From: Deltaproteobacteria bacterium
Lineage (GTDB): Bacteria > Desulfobacterota > Binatia > UTPRO1
Assembly: GCA_020848745.1 (NCBI GenBank)
Contig: JADLHM010000061.1
Span: 1 to 34,374 of the forward strand
Direction of reading: 5' to 3'
Length of the DNA: 34,374 nucleotides
The notes under the pieces are model-generated. The model was not told where the DNA came from, made no database searches, and saw nothing but the letters and a program-made list of their open reading frames with translations. A program made the translations under genes and the position numbers. This document shows, one piece after another, positions 8,120-16,528 of this stretch (the stretch's first letter is position 1; every line of letters starts with the position of its first letter).

Positions 8120-9657
8120 GCGTCGCCGGCCGCGTCAGCCTCGTCGGCGCCGGACCGGGCGACCCGGGGCTCCTCACGCTGCACGGCAAGCGCTGTCTCG
8201 AGGGCGCCGACGTCGTGATCTACGACGCGCTCTCCAACCCGAGCCTGCTCGCGTTCACCCGCCCCGGGTGCGAGGTGATCTTCACCGGCAAGCACGGCTC
8301 CGGCGTGCGCCTGACGCAAGCCCAGATCACCGAGGCGATGCTCGCGCACGCGCGCGCGGGCCGCTGGGTCGTGCGCCTCAAAGGCGGCGATCCGTTCGTG
8401 TTCGGCCGCGGCGGAGAGGAGGCGCTCGCGTGCGTGCGGGCCGGAGTCCCGTTCGAGGTGGTGCCGGGGGTCACGGCGGCCGTCGCGGCGCCGGCCTACG
8501 CGGGGATTCCGCTCACCCATCGCGACCACGCCTCGGTCGTGAGCTTCGTGACGGGGCACGAGGCCGAGCGCGAGGGCGACCGCGCCGTGCCGTGGGACGC
8601 GCTCGCGCGCCAGGGCGGCACGCTCGTGCTCTACATGAGCGTCCTGCAGCTCGCGGCCAACCTCGAGAGCCTGACGGCCGCCGGGCTCGAGCCCGCGACG
8701 CCCGCCGCGGCGATCCGCTGGGGCACGACCGCCCGGCAGCGCGTGGTCCGCGGCACCGTCGCGACGCTGCCGGCGCTCGTGGCGGCGGCCGAGCTGCGGC
8801 CGCCGGCGCTCGTCGTGATCGGCGGCGTCGTCGGGCTCGGCGCGGAGCTCGGCTGGTTCGAGCGGCGTCCGCTCTTCGGTCGTCGCATCGTCGTGACGCG
8901 GCCGCGCGGACAGGCGCAGGCGTTCGCCGCGCTCCTCGAAAGCGAAGGCGCCGAGGTGGTGTCGCTGCCGACGATCGCCCCCGCACCGCCCGAGTCCTTC
9001 GCCGCGTGCGACGCCGCGCTCGCCGACCTCGGCCGGTACGCGTGGCTGGTGCTCACGAGCCCGCACGGCGTCGAGGTGTTCTTCGACCGCCTGCGTGCGC
9101 TCGGCCGCGACGTGCGCGAGCTCGCGGGCGTCGCGATCGCGGCGATCGGTCCGGCGACCGCGGCCGGCGTCACGGCGCGCGGTCTGCGCGTGGCGCTCAC
9201 GCCCGCCGAGTACCGCGCCGAGGCGGTCGCCGACGGCATCGTCGCGCGCGGCGTCTGCGGGAAGCGGGTGCTGCTCGCCCGCGCCGCGGGCGCACGCGGC
9301 GTACTGCCGGGACGCTTGCGGGCGGCCGGCGCGGTCGTCGACGACGTTCCGACCTACCGCACGGCCGTGCCGCCGGAGGCCGCCAGCGCGCCCGCGATCT
9401 TCGCCGGCTCGCCGCGTCCCGACCTCGTCACCTTCACGAGCTCGAGCACGGTCACGCACTTCGTGGGGCTCTTCCCGGGCCGCGAACCGAGTGCGGTGCT
9501 CGCGGGCGTCGCCGTCGGCTGCATCGGTCCGGTGACGGCGGCGACGGCGCGCGACCTCGGGCTCCCGGTCGACGTCGAGCCGAAAGCGTACACGGTGCCG
9601 GCCTTCGCCGCCGCGATCGTCGACTACTTCCGCGCGCATCCTCCCGCGTCGGCGTAG
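8116..9657 (+). CDS. Fused uroporphyrinogen-III C-methyltransferase / uroporphyrinogen-III synthase (CobA-HemD)
   Basis: Two enzymes in one 513-aa chain. Residues 1 to about 245 are a SAM-dependent uroporphyrinogen-III methyltransferase (CobA/SUMT): VSLVGAGPGDPGLLTL SAM loop, VIYDALSNPSLL, VRLKGGDPFVFGRGGEE, the PGVTAAVAAPAYAGIPLTHR signature and LVLYMS. Residues of about 252-513 are HemD, which closes hydroxymethylbilane to uroporphyrinogen III: GRRIVVTRPRGQA, WLVLTSPHGVEVFF, then DLVTFTSSSTVTHFVG and IGPVTAATARDLGL. The fusion puts the branch point between heme and siroheme/corrin in one protein. Such fusions are known in several phyla. GTG start, 4-nt overlap with hemC. It is the last gene of the operon. 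Confidence 0.93.
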   Translation: MSVAGRVSLVGAGPGDPGLLTLHGKRCLEGADVVIYDALSNPSLLAFTRPGCEVIFTGKHGSGVRLTQAQITEAMLAHARAGRWVVRLKGGDPFVFGRGGEEALACVRAGVPFEVVPGVTAAVAAPAYAGIPLTHRDHASVVSFVTGHEAEREGDRAVPWDALARQGGTLVLYMSVLQLAANLESLTAAGLEPATPAAAIRWGTTARQRVVRGTVATLPALVAAAELRPPALVVIGGVVGLGAELGWFERRPLFGRRIVVTRPRGQAQAFAALLESEGAEVVSLPTIAPAPPESFAACDAALADLGRYAWLVLTSPHGVEVFFDRLRALGRDVRELAGVAIAAIGPATAAGVTARGLRVALTPAEYRAEAVADGIVARGVCGKRVLLARAAGARGVLPGRLRAAGAVVDDVPTYRTAVPPEAASAPAIFAGSPRPDLVTFTSSSTVTHFVGLFPGREPSAVLAGVAVGCIGPVTAATARDLGLPVDVEPKAYTVPAFAAAIVDYFRAHPPASA

Positions 9658-9669
9658 CGCCGCGAATCC

Positions 9670-9699
9670 TTGACAACTTCGACGCGGAGTCAGTAGGAA
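9670..9699 (+). promoter_or_regulatory. Possible promoter before redox cluster A
   Basis: A perfect TTGACA (9670-9675) is followed after 18 nt by TAGGAA (9694-9699), a weak -10 box. It lies in the 94-bp gap after the tetrapyrrole operon and about 50 nt before the ATG of the FAD/FHA/ferredoxin gene, so it could drive cluster A. The weak -10 keeps confidence low. Confidence 0.35.
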
Positions 9700-9751
9700 A
9701 ACGCGGCTTCCGCGTGGGCGGGGTGGGGTTTCGCAGAAGGGGTCGGAGTCG

Positions 9752-12175
9752 ATGCCTGACAAGATTGACGAGGCGGATTACACCCGCCGAGGCACGCTGA
9801 AGGTCGACCAACCGGTCGCCCTTCCCGAAGTCGTCGACGTCTTCGTCGCGGGCGGCGGACCCGCCGGAACCGCGGCGGCGGTGCGCTGCAAGGAGCTCGG
9901 ACTCTCCTGCCTGGTCGTCGACTACGACGATCTGATGAAGCGCATCCGCGACTACCCGAAGGAGAAGCAGATCCTTCCGAGCTACGGGGGCGGCGACAAG
10001 CTCCAGTTCCCGGCCGGTGGCCCGATGCTCGCGGCGCTCGCGTTCGACGACATCGACAAGGACGATCTCGTGAGGGTGTGGAAGGCCAAGTACAAGGAGT
10101 ACGGCCTCACCGCGAAGATCGGCCACGAGTTCACGGGGCTCGACCGGTTGCCCGAGGGCGCGTGGAGCGTGCGTACGTGGAATCACCGGACCGGGGAGGA
10201 AGAGCGCTACCAGGCGCGCAACGTTCTCCTCGCGATCGGCGCCGGCGTGCCGCGCCGCTTCGACATCCCGGGCAACACCGACGGCATCGCGTTCCGTCTC
10301 GACGACGCGAAGGACTACGTCGGGAAACCCGCCCTGGTGATCGGCGGCGGCACGTCCGCGGCGGAGGCGGTCATCGCCATCTCGGGCGTCAAGACTGCGG
10401 CCGAGGACCAGACCGCGGTCTACTGGTCGTATCGCGGCGGCAGCATGCCGAAGGTATCGAAGGCGCTCTCGGACGTCTTCTTCACGGCGTACATCGGGAA
10501 CGGCAACGTTCGCTACCTCGCCTTCTCGGAGCCCGTGGCGGTCGTCACCTGCGACGACAAGCTCGACTACCTGTCGGTGCGGATCGATCGCAAGGTCTCT
10601 CAAGGCAGGCCGTGCGAGACCGTTCATCTCGAGTTCTCGAAGGACCAGGTGGTGGCCTGCATCGGCGAGGACCTGCCGGTGAAGCTCCTGCAGGGCTGCG
10701 GCATCAAGATTCCGCTCGTCAACAACCGCCCGCAGATGCTGGTGAACCACGACGGCGAGGTGTCGCTCACGGGGGTCTTCCTGGTCGGCGACGCGCGCGG
10801 GCCGAAGTACCTCCGCTGCCGCGACTTCGGCGACTCGAGCTCGTACGAGCAGGTCGTCGAGAAGCGCAACATCAAGGCCGCCATGGTCGACGCGGTGAAG
10901 GCGGTCGAGGTGATCGCCGCGCGCGCCGGCATGGACGTGCCGAAGTCCGACGTGGCGCCGACGGCGGCGCCCGCGCCGCCGAAACCGGCGGCGGCGGCCG
11001 CGAGCGCACCGCCGCCCGCGGCCGTCGTGCCGCCGGCGCCGGCGCACGCCGAGGCCGCCAAGCGTCCGGCGAGCGAGGTGCAGCTGGTGAGCCTCCATCC
11101 CGACGACTCGCCGGAGGAGACGTTTCCGCTCACGAAGGATCGAGTCGCGATCGGCAAGAAGGCGCCGGACATCGCCTGCGCCGACGACGTCTACATGGCC
11201 GACACGCACGCGCTCCTCGCCCGCCGGGACGACGAGTACGTGCTCGAGGACCAGAGCGGCGGGGCCGGCGTCTGGCTCCGCGCCAGAGGGCAGGCGGGCC
11301 GGCCGCTCGCGGCGAACGATCTCGTCTGGATCGGCGCGCAGATCCTCATGGTCGTGAAGCAGGGAAGCGGCTGGGCCGCCATCCACTTCAACGCCGAGGG
11401 CGTGCAGCGGGAGACCTATCCGATCCCCGACAAGGGTCTCATCGTCGGCCGGGTCGAGGCCGTGTTCCTCGACAAGGCGGATCTCAGCCTGTCGCGGCGC
11501 CACGCGCAGTTCCGCATCGAAGGCGGGAAGCTCGGCATCTTCGATCTCGGCAGCAAGAACGGCACGTACGTGAAGCTCCTGGCGCCGGCCCCGCTCGCGA
11601 ACGGCGACGAGTTCCGGGTCGCGAGCAAGCGGTTCCGCTTCGAGCGATTCGCGCAGGTGTCGAAGCTCCCGCCGAGCGACGTCGTCGCCGAGACGTCGGT
11701 CGCCGCCGCGCCGGCCGCTGCCGCCGCCGCGCCGGTCGCTGCCGCGGCGGCCGCCGCCGCGGCGGAGCCGGCCGCTCCCGCCGCGGCACCGGCCGCCGCC
11801 GCGGGCGGCCTCGTCGCCGCGCTCGACTACGAAGCGTACAAGCTCACGATCCCGGTCGCGGCGGATCAGGACCTGCTGCACGCGTATTTCCACGAGCTCG
11901 TCACGCGCTTTCCCGATTGCAAGGTCGGCAAGGACGGCGCGCCGCGCGATCACCACGAAGAGCCGCTCGATTGGGAGTGCAAGATCGGCCAGTGCGGGCT
12001 CTGCACCGTCGAGATCGTCGAGGGCGCCGACAACTTCGTGCCCCCCGACCCGGGCGGCATGGAACGTCCCACCATCGAGAAGGTGCGCCAGCTCGACTGG
12101 GATCCCAAGAAGTATCGATTGGCGTGCGTCGCGAAGATCAAAGGTCCCGTGAAGTTGACGATTCCACCCGCCTGA
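9752..12175 (+). CDS. FAD oxidoreductase - FHA - FHA - [2Fe-2S] ferredoxin fusion protein
   Basis: An 807-aa soluble multidomain redox protein. Residues 28 to about 395 are a two-dinucleotide-fold flavoprotein resembling the YpdA/thioredoxin-reductase-like class: FAD loop GGGPAGTAAA (34-43), NAD(P)H loop GGGTSAAEA (198-206) and closing FAD motif GVFLVGDARG (341-350). The redox CxxC of true thioredoxin reductase is absent. An Ala/Pro linker (about 400-440) leads to two FHA-like domains. The first (about 455-535) is degenerate. The second (about 560-630) keeps GR (566-567), SRRH (581-584) and SKNGTYV, as expected for phosphothreonine binding. After a second Ala-rich linker comes a plant-type ferredoxin domain (about 688-807) with C743, C748, C751 and C792 in CX4CX2C...C spacing. 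Likely path: NAD(P)H, FAD, [2Fe-2S], partner. No signal peptide, so cytosolic. First gene of cluster A. Domains are clear and the biological partner is not. Confidence 0.85.
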   Translation: MPDKIDEADYTRRGTLKVDQPVALPEVVDVFVAGGGPAGTAAAVRCKELGLSCLVVDYDDLMKRIRDYPKEKQILPSYGGGDKLQFPAGGPMLAALAFDDIDKDDLVRVWKAKYKEYGLTAKIGHEFTGLDRLPEGAWSVRTWNHRTGEEERYQARNVLLAIGAGVPRRFDIPGNTDGIAFRLDDAKDYVGKPALVIGGGTSAAEAVIAISGVKTAAEDQTAVYWSYRGGSMPKVSKALSDVFFTAYIGNGNVRYLAFSEPVAVVTCDDKLDYLSVRIDRKVSQGRPCETVHLEFSKDQVVACIGEDLPVKLLQGCGIKIPLVNNRPQMLVNHDGEVSLTGVFLVGDARGPKYLRCRDFGDSSSYEQVVEKRNIKAAMVDAVKAVEVIAARAGMDVPKSDVAPTAAPAPPKPAAAAASAPPPAAVVPPAPAHAEAAKRPASEVQLVSLHPDDSPEETFPLTKDRVAIGKKAPDIACADDVYMADTHALLARRDDEYVLEDQSGGAGVWLRARGQAGRPLAANDLVWIGAQILMVVKQGSGWAAIHFNAEGVQRETYPIPDKGLIVGRVEAVFLDKADLSLSRRHAQFRIEGGKLGIFDLGSKNGTYVKLLAPAPLANGDEFRVASKRFRFERFAQVSKLPPSDVVAETSVAAAPAAAAAAPVAAAAAAAAAEPAAPAAAPAAAAGGLVAALDYEAYKLTIPVAADQDLLHAYFHELVTRFPDCKVGKDGAPRDHHEEPLDWECKIGQCGLCTVEIVEGADNFVPPDPGGMERPTIEKVRQLDWDPKKYRLACVAKIKGPVKLTIPPA

Positions 12176-12204
12176 GCGCGCGCATTCACGGAGGGTCCGG
12201 AGCC

Positions 12205-14049
12205 ATGCGGAGAGCGGTGATGGGGGTGCAGTACGGGCGGTGGTCGGGATGGGTCGCGGCGGCACTGGTGACCACACTGGCCGCGTGCGGCGGCGGCGCC
12301 GGGCAGGGCGAGGGCCCCGACTCGGGTCCCCCGCCGGCGGCGACGGCGCCGAGGCTCGAGCGCGACGAGGTGCGTTCGCTCATGGAGCACGCGGCGCGGG
12401 CGGTCGACCGCGATCTGGTCGTCGCCGTGAGCGATCGCCGCGGCGTGATCCTCGGCGTCGGCGCGAACTTCGCGATCGACGCGACGGCCTGCGAAGCGCC
12501 GAACCCGACGCCGGGCGCCGATTGCGCGGTCGCGAGCTTCGCGACCCAGCTCGCGCGCACCGCCGCCTTCTTCAGCGCCGACCAGACGCCGCTCACCTCG
12601 CGCTCGATCCGCTTCATCAGCGACATCCACTTCCCGCCGCGCATCGACAACACCGGCGCGGCCGCGCTCTTCGGCATCGAGAACACGAACCGCGGGTGCA
12701 GCTTCGACGCGGCGCAGGGCGACGGGCTCTTCCAGGCGGGCCAGGTGGTCCCGCGCGCGCGGAGCCTCGCGGCGACGCTCGTCGATCTCGCCGGCGGCGC
12801 GCCGCTCGCTTGCGAGAGCGGCGGCTCGCGGTCCGGCTGTACGACCGGCATCGCGACGCTTCCGGGCGGCGTGCCCATCTTCAAGAGCGGGCGCCTGGCG
12901 GGCGGCATCGGCGTCTTCCTGCGCGGGGAGAGCCCGGGACCCGATTCCGAGGCCGCGCCCGAGGGCGACGTCGTGCTGCGCCGGCAGGACGGCGATCCGG
13001 ACTTCGACGTCGGCGAGTTCGCGGCGCGCGCCTTCGCCGGCGACGTGAAGGCCGTGGTGCCGACGGTCGTCAACAAGGGCCTCGTGAACGTCTGCGCCCA
13101 TGCCGAGATCGCGCGCCCCGCCTGCTGCACGGACCCGGTGGATCCCTGCACCTTCAGCATCCTGCCGAACGTGCAGCGCATCGATCCGGTGATCTTCATC
13201 GACGGCATCGAGGTTCCGGAGATCGCGAACGATCCCCCGGTCGAGGCCGGTGCGGGCCCCTTCGCCCGGACGCTCTCGTTCGTGATCGACCCGGCGGCCG
13301 CGCCCGCCTCGGGCATCGTTCCGGCCGGGTGGCTCGTCGGCCCCCGCGACTCGTCGCCGGGCGCCCGGCCGCTCGGTGCCGCCGAGGTGCGCGCCATCAT
13401 CGACACCGGCGTCGTCCGGGCGCGCGAGATCCGCGCCGCGATCCGGCTCCCGCTCGAGGAGCGCACCGCGATGATGCTCGCCGTCTCCGACACGAACGGC
13501 GTGCTGCTCGGCCTCTACCGCATGGACGACGCGACCGTGTTCTCGATCGACGTCGCCGTCGCCAAGGCGCGGAACGTCATCTGGTTCAGCAACCCGGCGA
13601 TCGACCCCGTCGACACGCTCGACAGCCCGGGCCTCGACGTCACCATCGGCGCGGCCTACGAGCCAGGCACGGCGATCACCAACCGCACGCTGAGCTTCGG
13701 CGCGCAGCCGCTCTTCCCGTCCGGCGTCGACGGGACGCAACCGGGCCCCTTCCGGCGCGTGTTCCTCTTCGATTCGGCGAATCCGTGCACCAACGGTCAG
13801 GAGCCGGAGAACGGACGGCAGAACGGCATCGTCTTCTTCCCCGGGAGCGCCCCCCTGTACCGCGACGGCGAGCTGATCGGCGGCTTCGGCGTCAGCGGCG
13901 ACGGCGTCGAGCAGGACGACATCGTGACGAGCGCGGGCGCGAACGCGCCGCCGGGCTTCGAGCCGCCGGCGGGGATCCGCGCCGATCAGGTGAAGGTGCG
14001 CGGCGTACGGCTGCCGTATCTCAAGTTCAACCGGCAGCCCAATCAGTGA
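12205..14049 (+). CDS. Lipoprotein with two GlcG/HbpS-like (DUF336) domains
   Basis: A 614-aa exported protein. The N-terminus has a short charged part, a hydrophobic stretch (WVAAALVTTLAAC) and a lipobox Cys at C28, followed by a Gly-rich tether. Two halves (about 53-245 and 395-585) each show GlcG/HbpS signatures: LVVAVSDRRGVILGVG and GVPIFKSGRLAGGIGVF in the first; MMLAVSDTNGVLLGLYRMDDAT, KARNVIWFSNPA and SAPLYRDGELIGGFGVSGDG in the second. Family members include heme- or cobalamin-binding proteins such as HbpS, so a heme-related role beside the cytochromes is plausible but not shown. Several extra Cys residues could form disulfides. The ATG at 12205 has GGAGG about 10 nt upstream, 29 nt after the preceding stop, so co-transcribed. 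Tandem domains in one lipoprotein differ from the usual small single-domain GlcG proteins. Confidence 0.8.
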   Translation: MRRAVMGVQYGRWSGWVAAALVTTLAACGGGAGQGEGPDSGPPPAATAPRLERDEVRSLMEHAARAVDRDLVVAVSDRRGVILGVGANFAIDATACEAPNPTPGADCAVASFATQLARTAAFFSADQTPLTSRSIRFISDIHFPPRIDNTGAAALFGIENTNRGCSFDAAQGDGLFQAGQVVPRARSLAATLVDLAGGAPLACESGGSRSGCTTGIATLPGGVPIFKSGRLAGGIGVFLRGESPGPDSEAAPEGDVVLRRQDGDPDFDVGEFAARAFAGDVKAVVPTVVNKGLVNVCAHAEIARPACCTDPVDPCTFSILPNVQRIDPVIFIDGIEVPEIANDPPVEAGAGPFARTLSFVIDPAAAPASGIVPAGWLVGPRDSSPGARPLGAAEVRAIIDTGVVRAREIRAAIRLPLEERTAMMLAVSDTNGVLLGLYRMDDATVFSIDVAVAKARNVIWFSNPAIDPVDTLDSPGLDVTIGAAYEPGTAITNRTLSFGAQPLFPSGVDGTQPGPFRRVFLFDSANPCTNGQEPENGRQNGIVFFPGSAPLYRDGELIGGFGVSGDGVEQDDIVTSAGANAPPGFEPPAGIRADQVKVRGVRLPYLKFNRQPNQ

Positions 14050-14091
14050 CGGCGGGTCGCGGAGGCGCGAGGTAGGCGCGAGCACGGTCCG

Positions 14092-14772
14092 ATGGCGAAG
14101 GACGGGGACGACAAGGGCTTCGACGAGCACACGCGGATCGGCGGCGCGCCGCCGAAGCTGCCGGGTATGCTGCCGGCGCCGCCGCCCGCCTCGTCGGCGC
14201 CGCCGGCGCTCGACGAGCACACGCGCGTGCAGTCGGCCCCGCCCCCGATGGCGCCGCGTCCGGCCGCGCCCGCGAGCCCGCCGCCGGCGGCCCCGGCCGC
14301 GGGCGGCGACTTCGCGGAGCGCACGATCCTGCTCTCCGACCTGCAGCCGCAGGGGGCGGCGCCGGCGCGCCTCCAGCGCATGCAGCCGCCGGGGCGCTCC
14401 GACATCGTCACGCTCGATCGTACGCACTATCTGATGGGCCGGCTGCCCTCCTGCGACCTCCGACTCTACTCGCAGACGGCGTCACGCGAGCACGCGCAGC
14501 TGACGGCTCGCGACGGTCGCTGGTACCTCACGCCGGTCACCGGAAAGGTCGTGCTGGTGAACGGCACACAGGTGAAGGAGGAAGTCCCCTTGACGCACAA
14601 AATGCGACTTCAGCTCGGAGGCGACGAGCTGCTCTTCCTCGACGAGAGCGGTGCTCCGGCGGTGCAGGAAGGACCGGCGGCGGGCGCGGTGCCCGGCGCC
14701 GATCGCTGGCTCGTGATCGCGATCGGGTTGCTGGTGCTGGCGGCGGCGCTGTGGATGTGGGCGGACCGGTGA
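14092..14772 (+). CDS. Tail-anchored FHA-domain protein with N-terminal DEHTR motifs
   Basis: A 226-aa protein with three parts. The Pro/Ala-rich N-terminus (1-100) holds repeated Thr motifs: FDEHTRI (T14), LDEHTRV (T44) and a related FAERTIL (T78). An FHA domain spans about 100-185, with MGR (115-117), SREH (131-134) and VLVNG where the NG of the fold is expected. A single C-terminal hydrophobic helix (about 205-222) should leave the rest in the cytosol. FHA domains bind phosphothreonine peptides. The repeated Thr sites look like kinase targets that the same or a neighbouring FHA could bind, as in the GarA/OdhI switch; that is inference. Its stop overlaps the start of the outer-membrane barrel gene (TGATG), tying it to the envelope part of the cluster. 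No kinase gene is in the window. Confidence 0.8.
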   Translation: MAKDGDDKGFDEHTRIGGAPPKLPGMLPAPPPASSAPPALDEHTRVQSAPPPMAPRPAAPASPPPAAPAAGGDFAERTILLSDLQPQGAAPARLQRMQPPGRSDIVTLDRTHYLMGRLPSCDLRLYSQTASREHAQLTARDGRWYLTPVTGKVVLVNGTQVKEEVPLTHKMRLQLGGDELLFLDESGAPAVQEGPAAGAVPGADRWLVIAIGLLVLAAALWMWADR

Positions 14773-16487
14773 TGGCCACCCGCGCGCGCTACGACGTCGC
14801 CCCGTTGGTCGCCTGCGCCGTGCTCGCGTGCGCGTTCGCCGCGCCGACGGCGCGCGCCGAGGACGCTCCCGGCGGCGGACCGAGCGTTACGATCGAGAGC
14901 CCGGCGGTCGGCAGCAACACGCCCGCCACCGAGCCCTTCGAGGACCGCTGGCGGATGGAGCTGCCGCCCTATCAGCTCAACGCCAAGGGCCACTGGTGGG
15001 ATCCCTACAACCAGAACGTCCTCAAGGGCGACATTCCGATCCTCGGCGAAGACATCTTCCTGAAGCTCACCGGCATTTCGAAAACGAGCGTCGAGGGTCG
15101 CGGGGCTCCGTCGCCGAGCGGGGTCTCCACCGAGGACCCGAGCAGCTTCGACTTCTTCGGGAACCGCAACGCGATCCTCTTCGATCAGAAGTTCGTGACG
15201 CGGTTCGAGCTGCAGAAGGGGCAGACCTCGTTCAAGCCGTTCGAGTGGCAGATCGTCCTCGAAGGCGCGTACGACGTGAACCTGCTCGCGACCGGCGAGA
15301 ACGGCATCGTCGACCCCGACGTCCGCGACGCGACCGACCGGCTCACGACCCACGCCGCGCTCCAGGAGGCCTTCGTCGAGATCCACCTGGCGGACACCTC
15401 GGTGAACTACGACTTCCTCTCGACGAAGATCGGCCGGCAGCCCTTCAACAGCGACTTCCGGAGTCTCCTCTTTTCCGACGTGAACCAGGGCATCCGCTTC
15501 TTCGGGAACGCCAACTCGAACCGCTACCAGTACAACCTCGCCTATTTCTATCCGGCCGAGAAGGACACCAACTCCGACCTCAATACGTTCGGGCTCCGCG
15601 ATCAGCAGATCGCCATCGGCAACCTCTACATCCAGGACTTCCTGAAGCTCGGCTACACGACCCAGTTCAGCTTCCACTATCTGAACGACGACGGGAAGGA
15701 CGCCGGCTTCGTCTTCGACAACCAGGGCTTTCTGGTGCGGCCCGACCCGGTCGGCGTCGCGCGGCCGCACGACCTCGACGTCTTCTATCTCGGGTGGACG
15801 GGGGAAGGGCACCTCGGCTGGGTGAACGTCAGCCACGCCTTCTACCAGGCGCTCGGCCACGACACGTCGAACCCGATCGCGGGACGCGACGTGAACATCG
15901 AGGCGCAGCAGGTGTTTCTCGAGCTCTCGATGGACCGCGACTGGATGCGCTATCAGACGTCGGTCTTCTGGTCGTCCGGCGACAGCGACCCGCGCGACGA
16001 CACCGCGCGCGGCTTCGACACCATCCTCGACAACCCGCAGATCATGGGCGGCAGCTTCAGCTATTGGCAGCGCCAGTCGATCCGCGTCACGGATCGCGGC
16101 GGCGTCGCGCTCATGCAGCGTAACAGCGTCGTGCCCGACCTCCGCAGCTCGAAGACCCAGGGCCAGCCGAACTTCGTGAATCCCGGCATCCTGATGGTGA
16201 ACGTCGGCGCGACCGCCGACCTCACCCAGACGGTGAGCCTCATCGGCAACGCCACCTATCTCCGTTTCGTCGACACCGAGCCGCTGCAGCTCCTGCTCAA
16301 GCAGCCCGACGTCCGGCAGGACATCGGCATCGATCTGAGCCTCGGCGTCGAGTACCGGCCCTTCCTCAACAACAACGTCATCGTGAAGGGCTTCGGCGCG
16401 ATTCTCCAGCCGTTCGGCGGCTTCAACGACATCCTGGAGAGCAACACGCTCTACCAGGTCGGCACGGAAGTGGTGCTGGTCTTCTGA
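14772..16487 (+). CDS. Outer-membrane beta-barrel (porin-like) protein
   Basis: A 571-aa exported protein with a Sec signal (helix VAPLVACAVLACAFA, probable cut after ARA near residue 30) and a body of alternating polar/hydrophobic strands typical of outer-membrane barrels. Examples are VTRFELQKGQTSFKPFEWQI, YQYNLAYFYPAEKD and TTQFSFHYLND. It ends YQVGTEVVLVF, a terminal Phe with alternating hydrophobics that fits a BAM recognition signal. No mature Cys is apparent, so it binds no c-type heme itself. It overlaps the upstream FHA gene by 1 nt and lies directly before the decaheme cytochrome. The pairing resembles porin-cytochrome conduits (MtrAB/PioAB type), but I cannot place it in a named porin family; a solute porin is possible. 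Confidence 0.78.
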   Translation: MATRARYDVAPLVACAVLACAFAAPTARAEDAPGGGPSVTIESPAVGSNTPATEPFEDRWRMELPPYQLNAKGHWWDPYNQNVLKGDIPILGEDIFLKLTGISKTSVEGRGAPSPSGVSTEDPSSFDFFGNRNAILFDQKFVTRFELQKGQTSFKPFEWQIVLEGAYDVNLLATGENGIVDPDVRDATDRLTTHAALQEAFVEIHLADTSVNYDFLSTKIGRQPFNSDFRSLLFSDVNQGIRFFGNANSNRYQYNLAYFYPAEKDTNSDLNTFGLRDQQIAIGNLYIQDFLKLGYTTQFSFHYLNDDGKDAGFVFDNQGFLVRPDPVGVARPHDLDVFYLGWTGEGHLGWVNVSHAFYQALGHDTSNPIAGRDVNIEAQQVFLELSMDRDWMRYQTSVFWSSGDSDPRDDTARGFDTILDNPQIMGGSFSYWQRQSIRVTDRGGVALMQRNSVVPDLRSSKTQGQPNFVNPGILMVNVGATADLTQTVSLIGNATYLRFVDTEPLQLLLKQPDVRQDIGIDLSLGVEYRPFLNNNVIVKGFGAILQPFGGFNDILESNTLYQVGTEVVLVF

Positions 16488-16528
16488 TGACGCCCATGCG
16501 GAGCAGGCGCGGCATGGGAGGGTGGACG

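Noticed and set aside
11695-11810. GCC-rich repeat stretch in the FAD/FHA/ferredoxin gene as a CRISPR or satellite
   Set aside because: It is the in-frame Ala-rich linker between FHA2 and the ferredoxin domain, with no regular repeat/spacer unit.
10078-12204. Upstream extension of the GlcG-like lipoprotein frame
   Set aside because: It is an out-of-frame shadow of the FAD/FHA/ferredoxin gene; a lipoprotein signal with a good SD begins at 12205.
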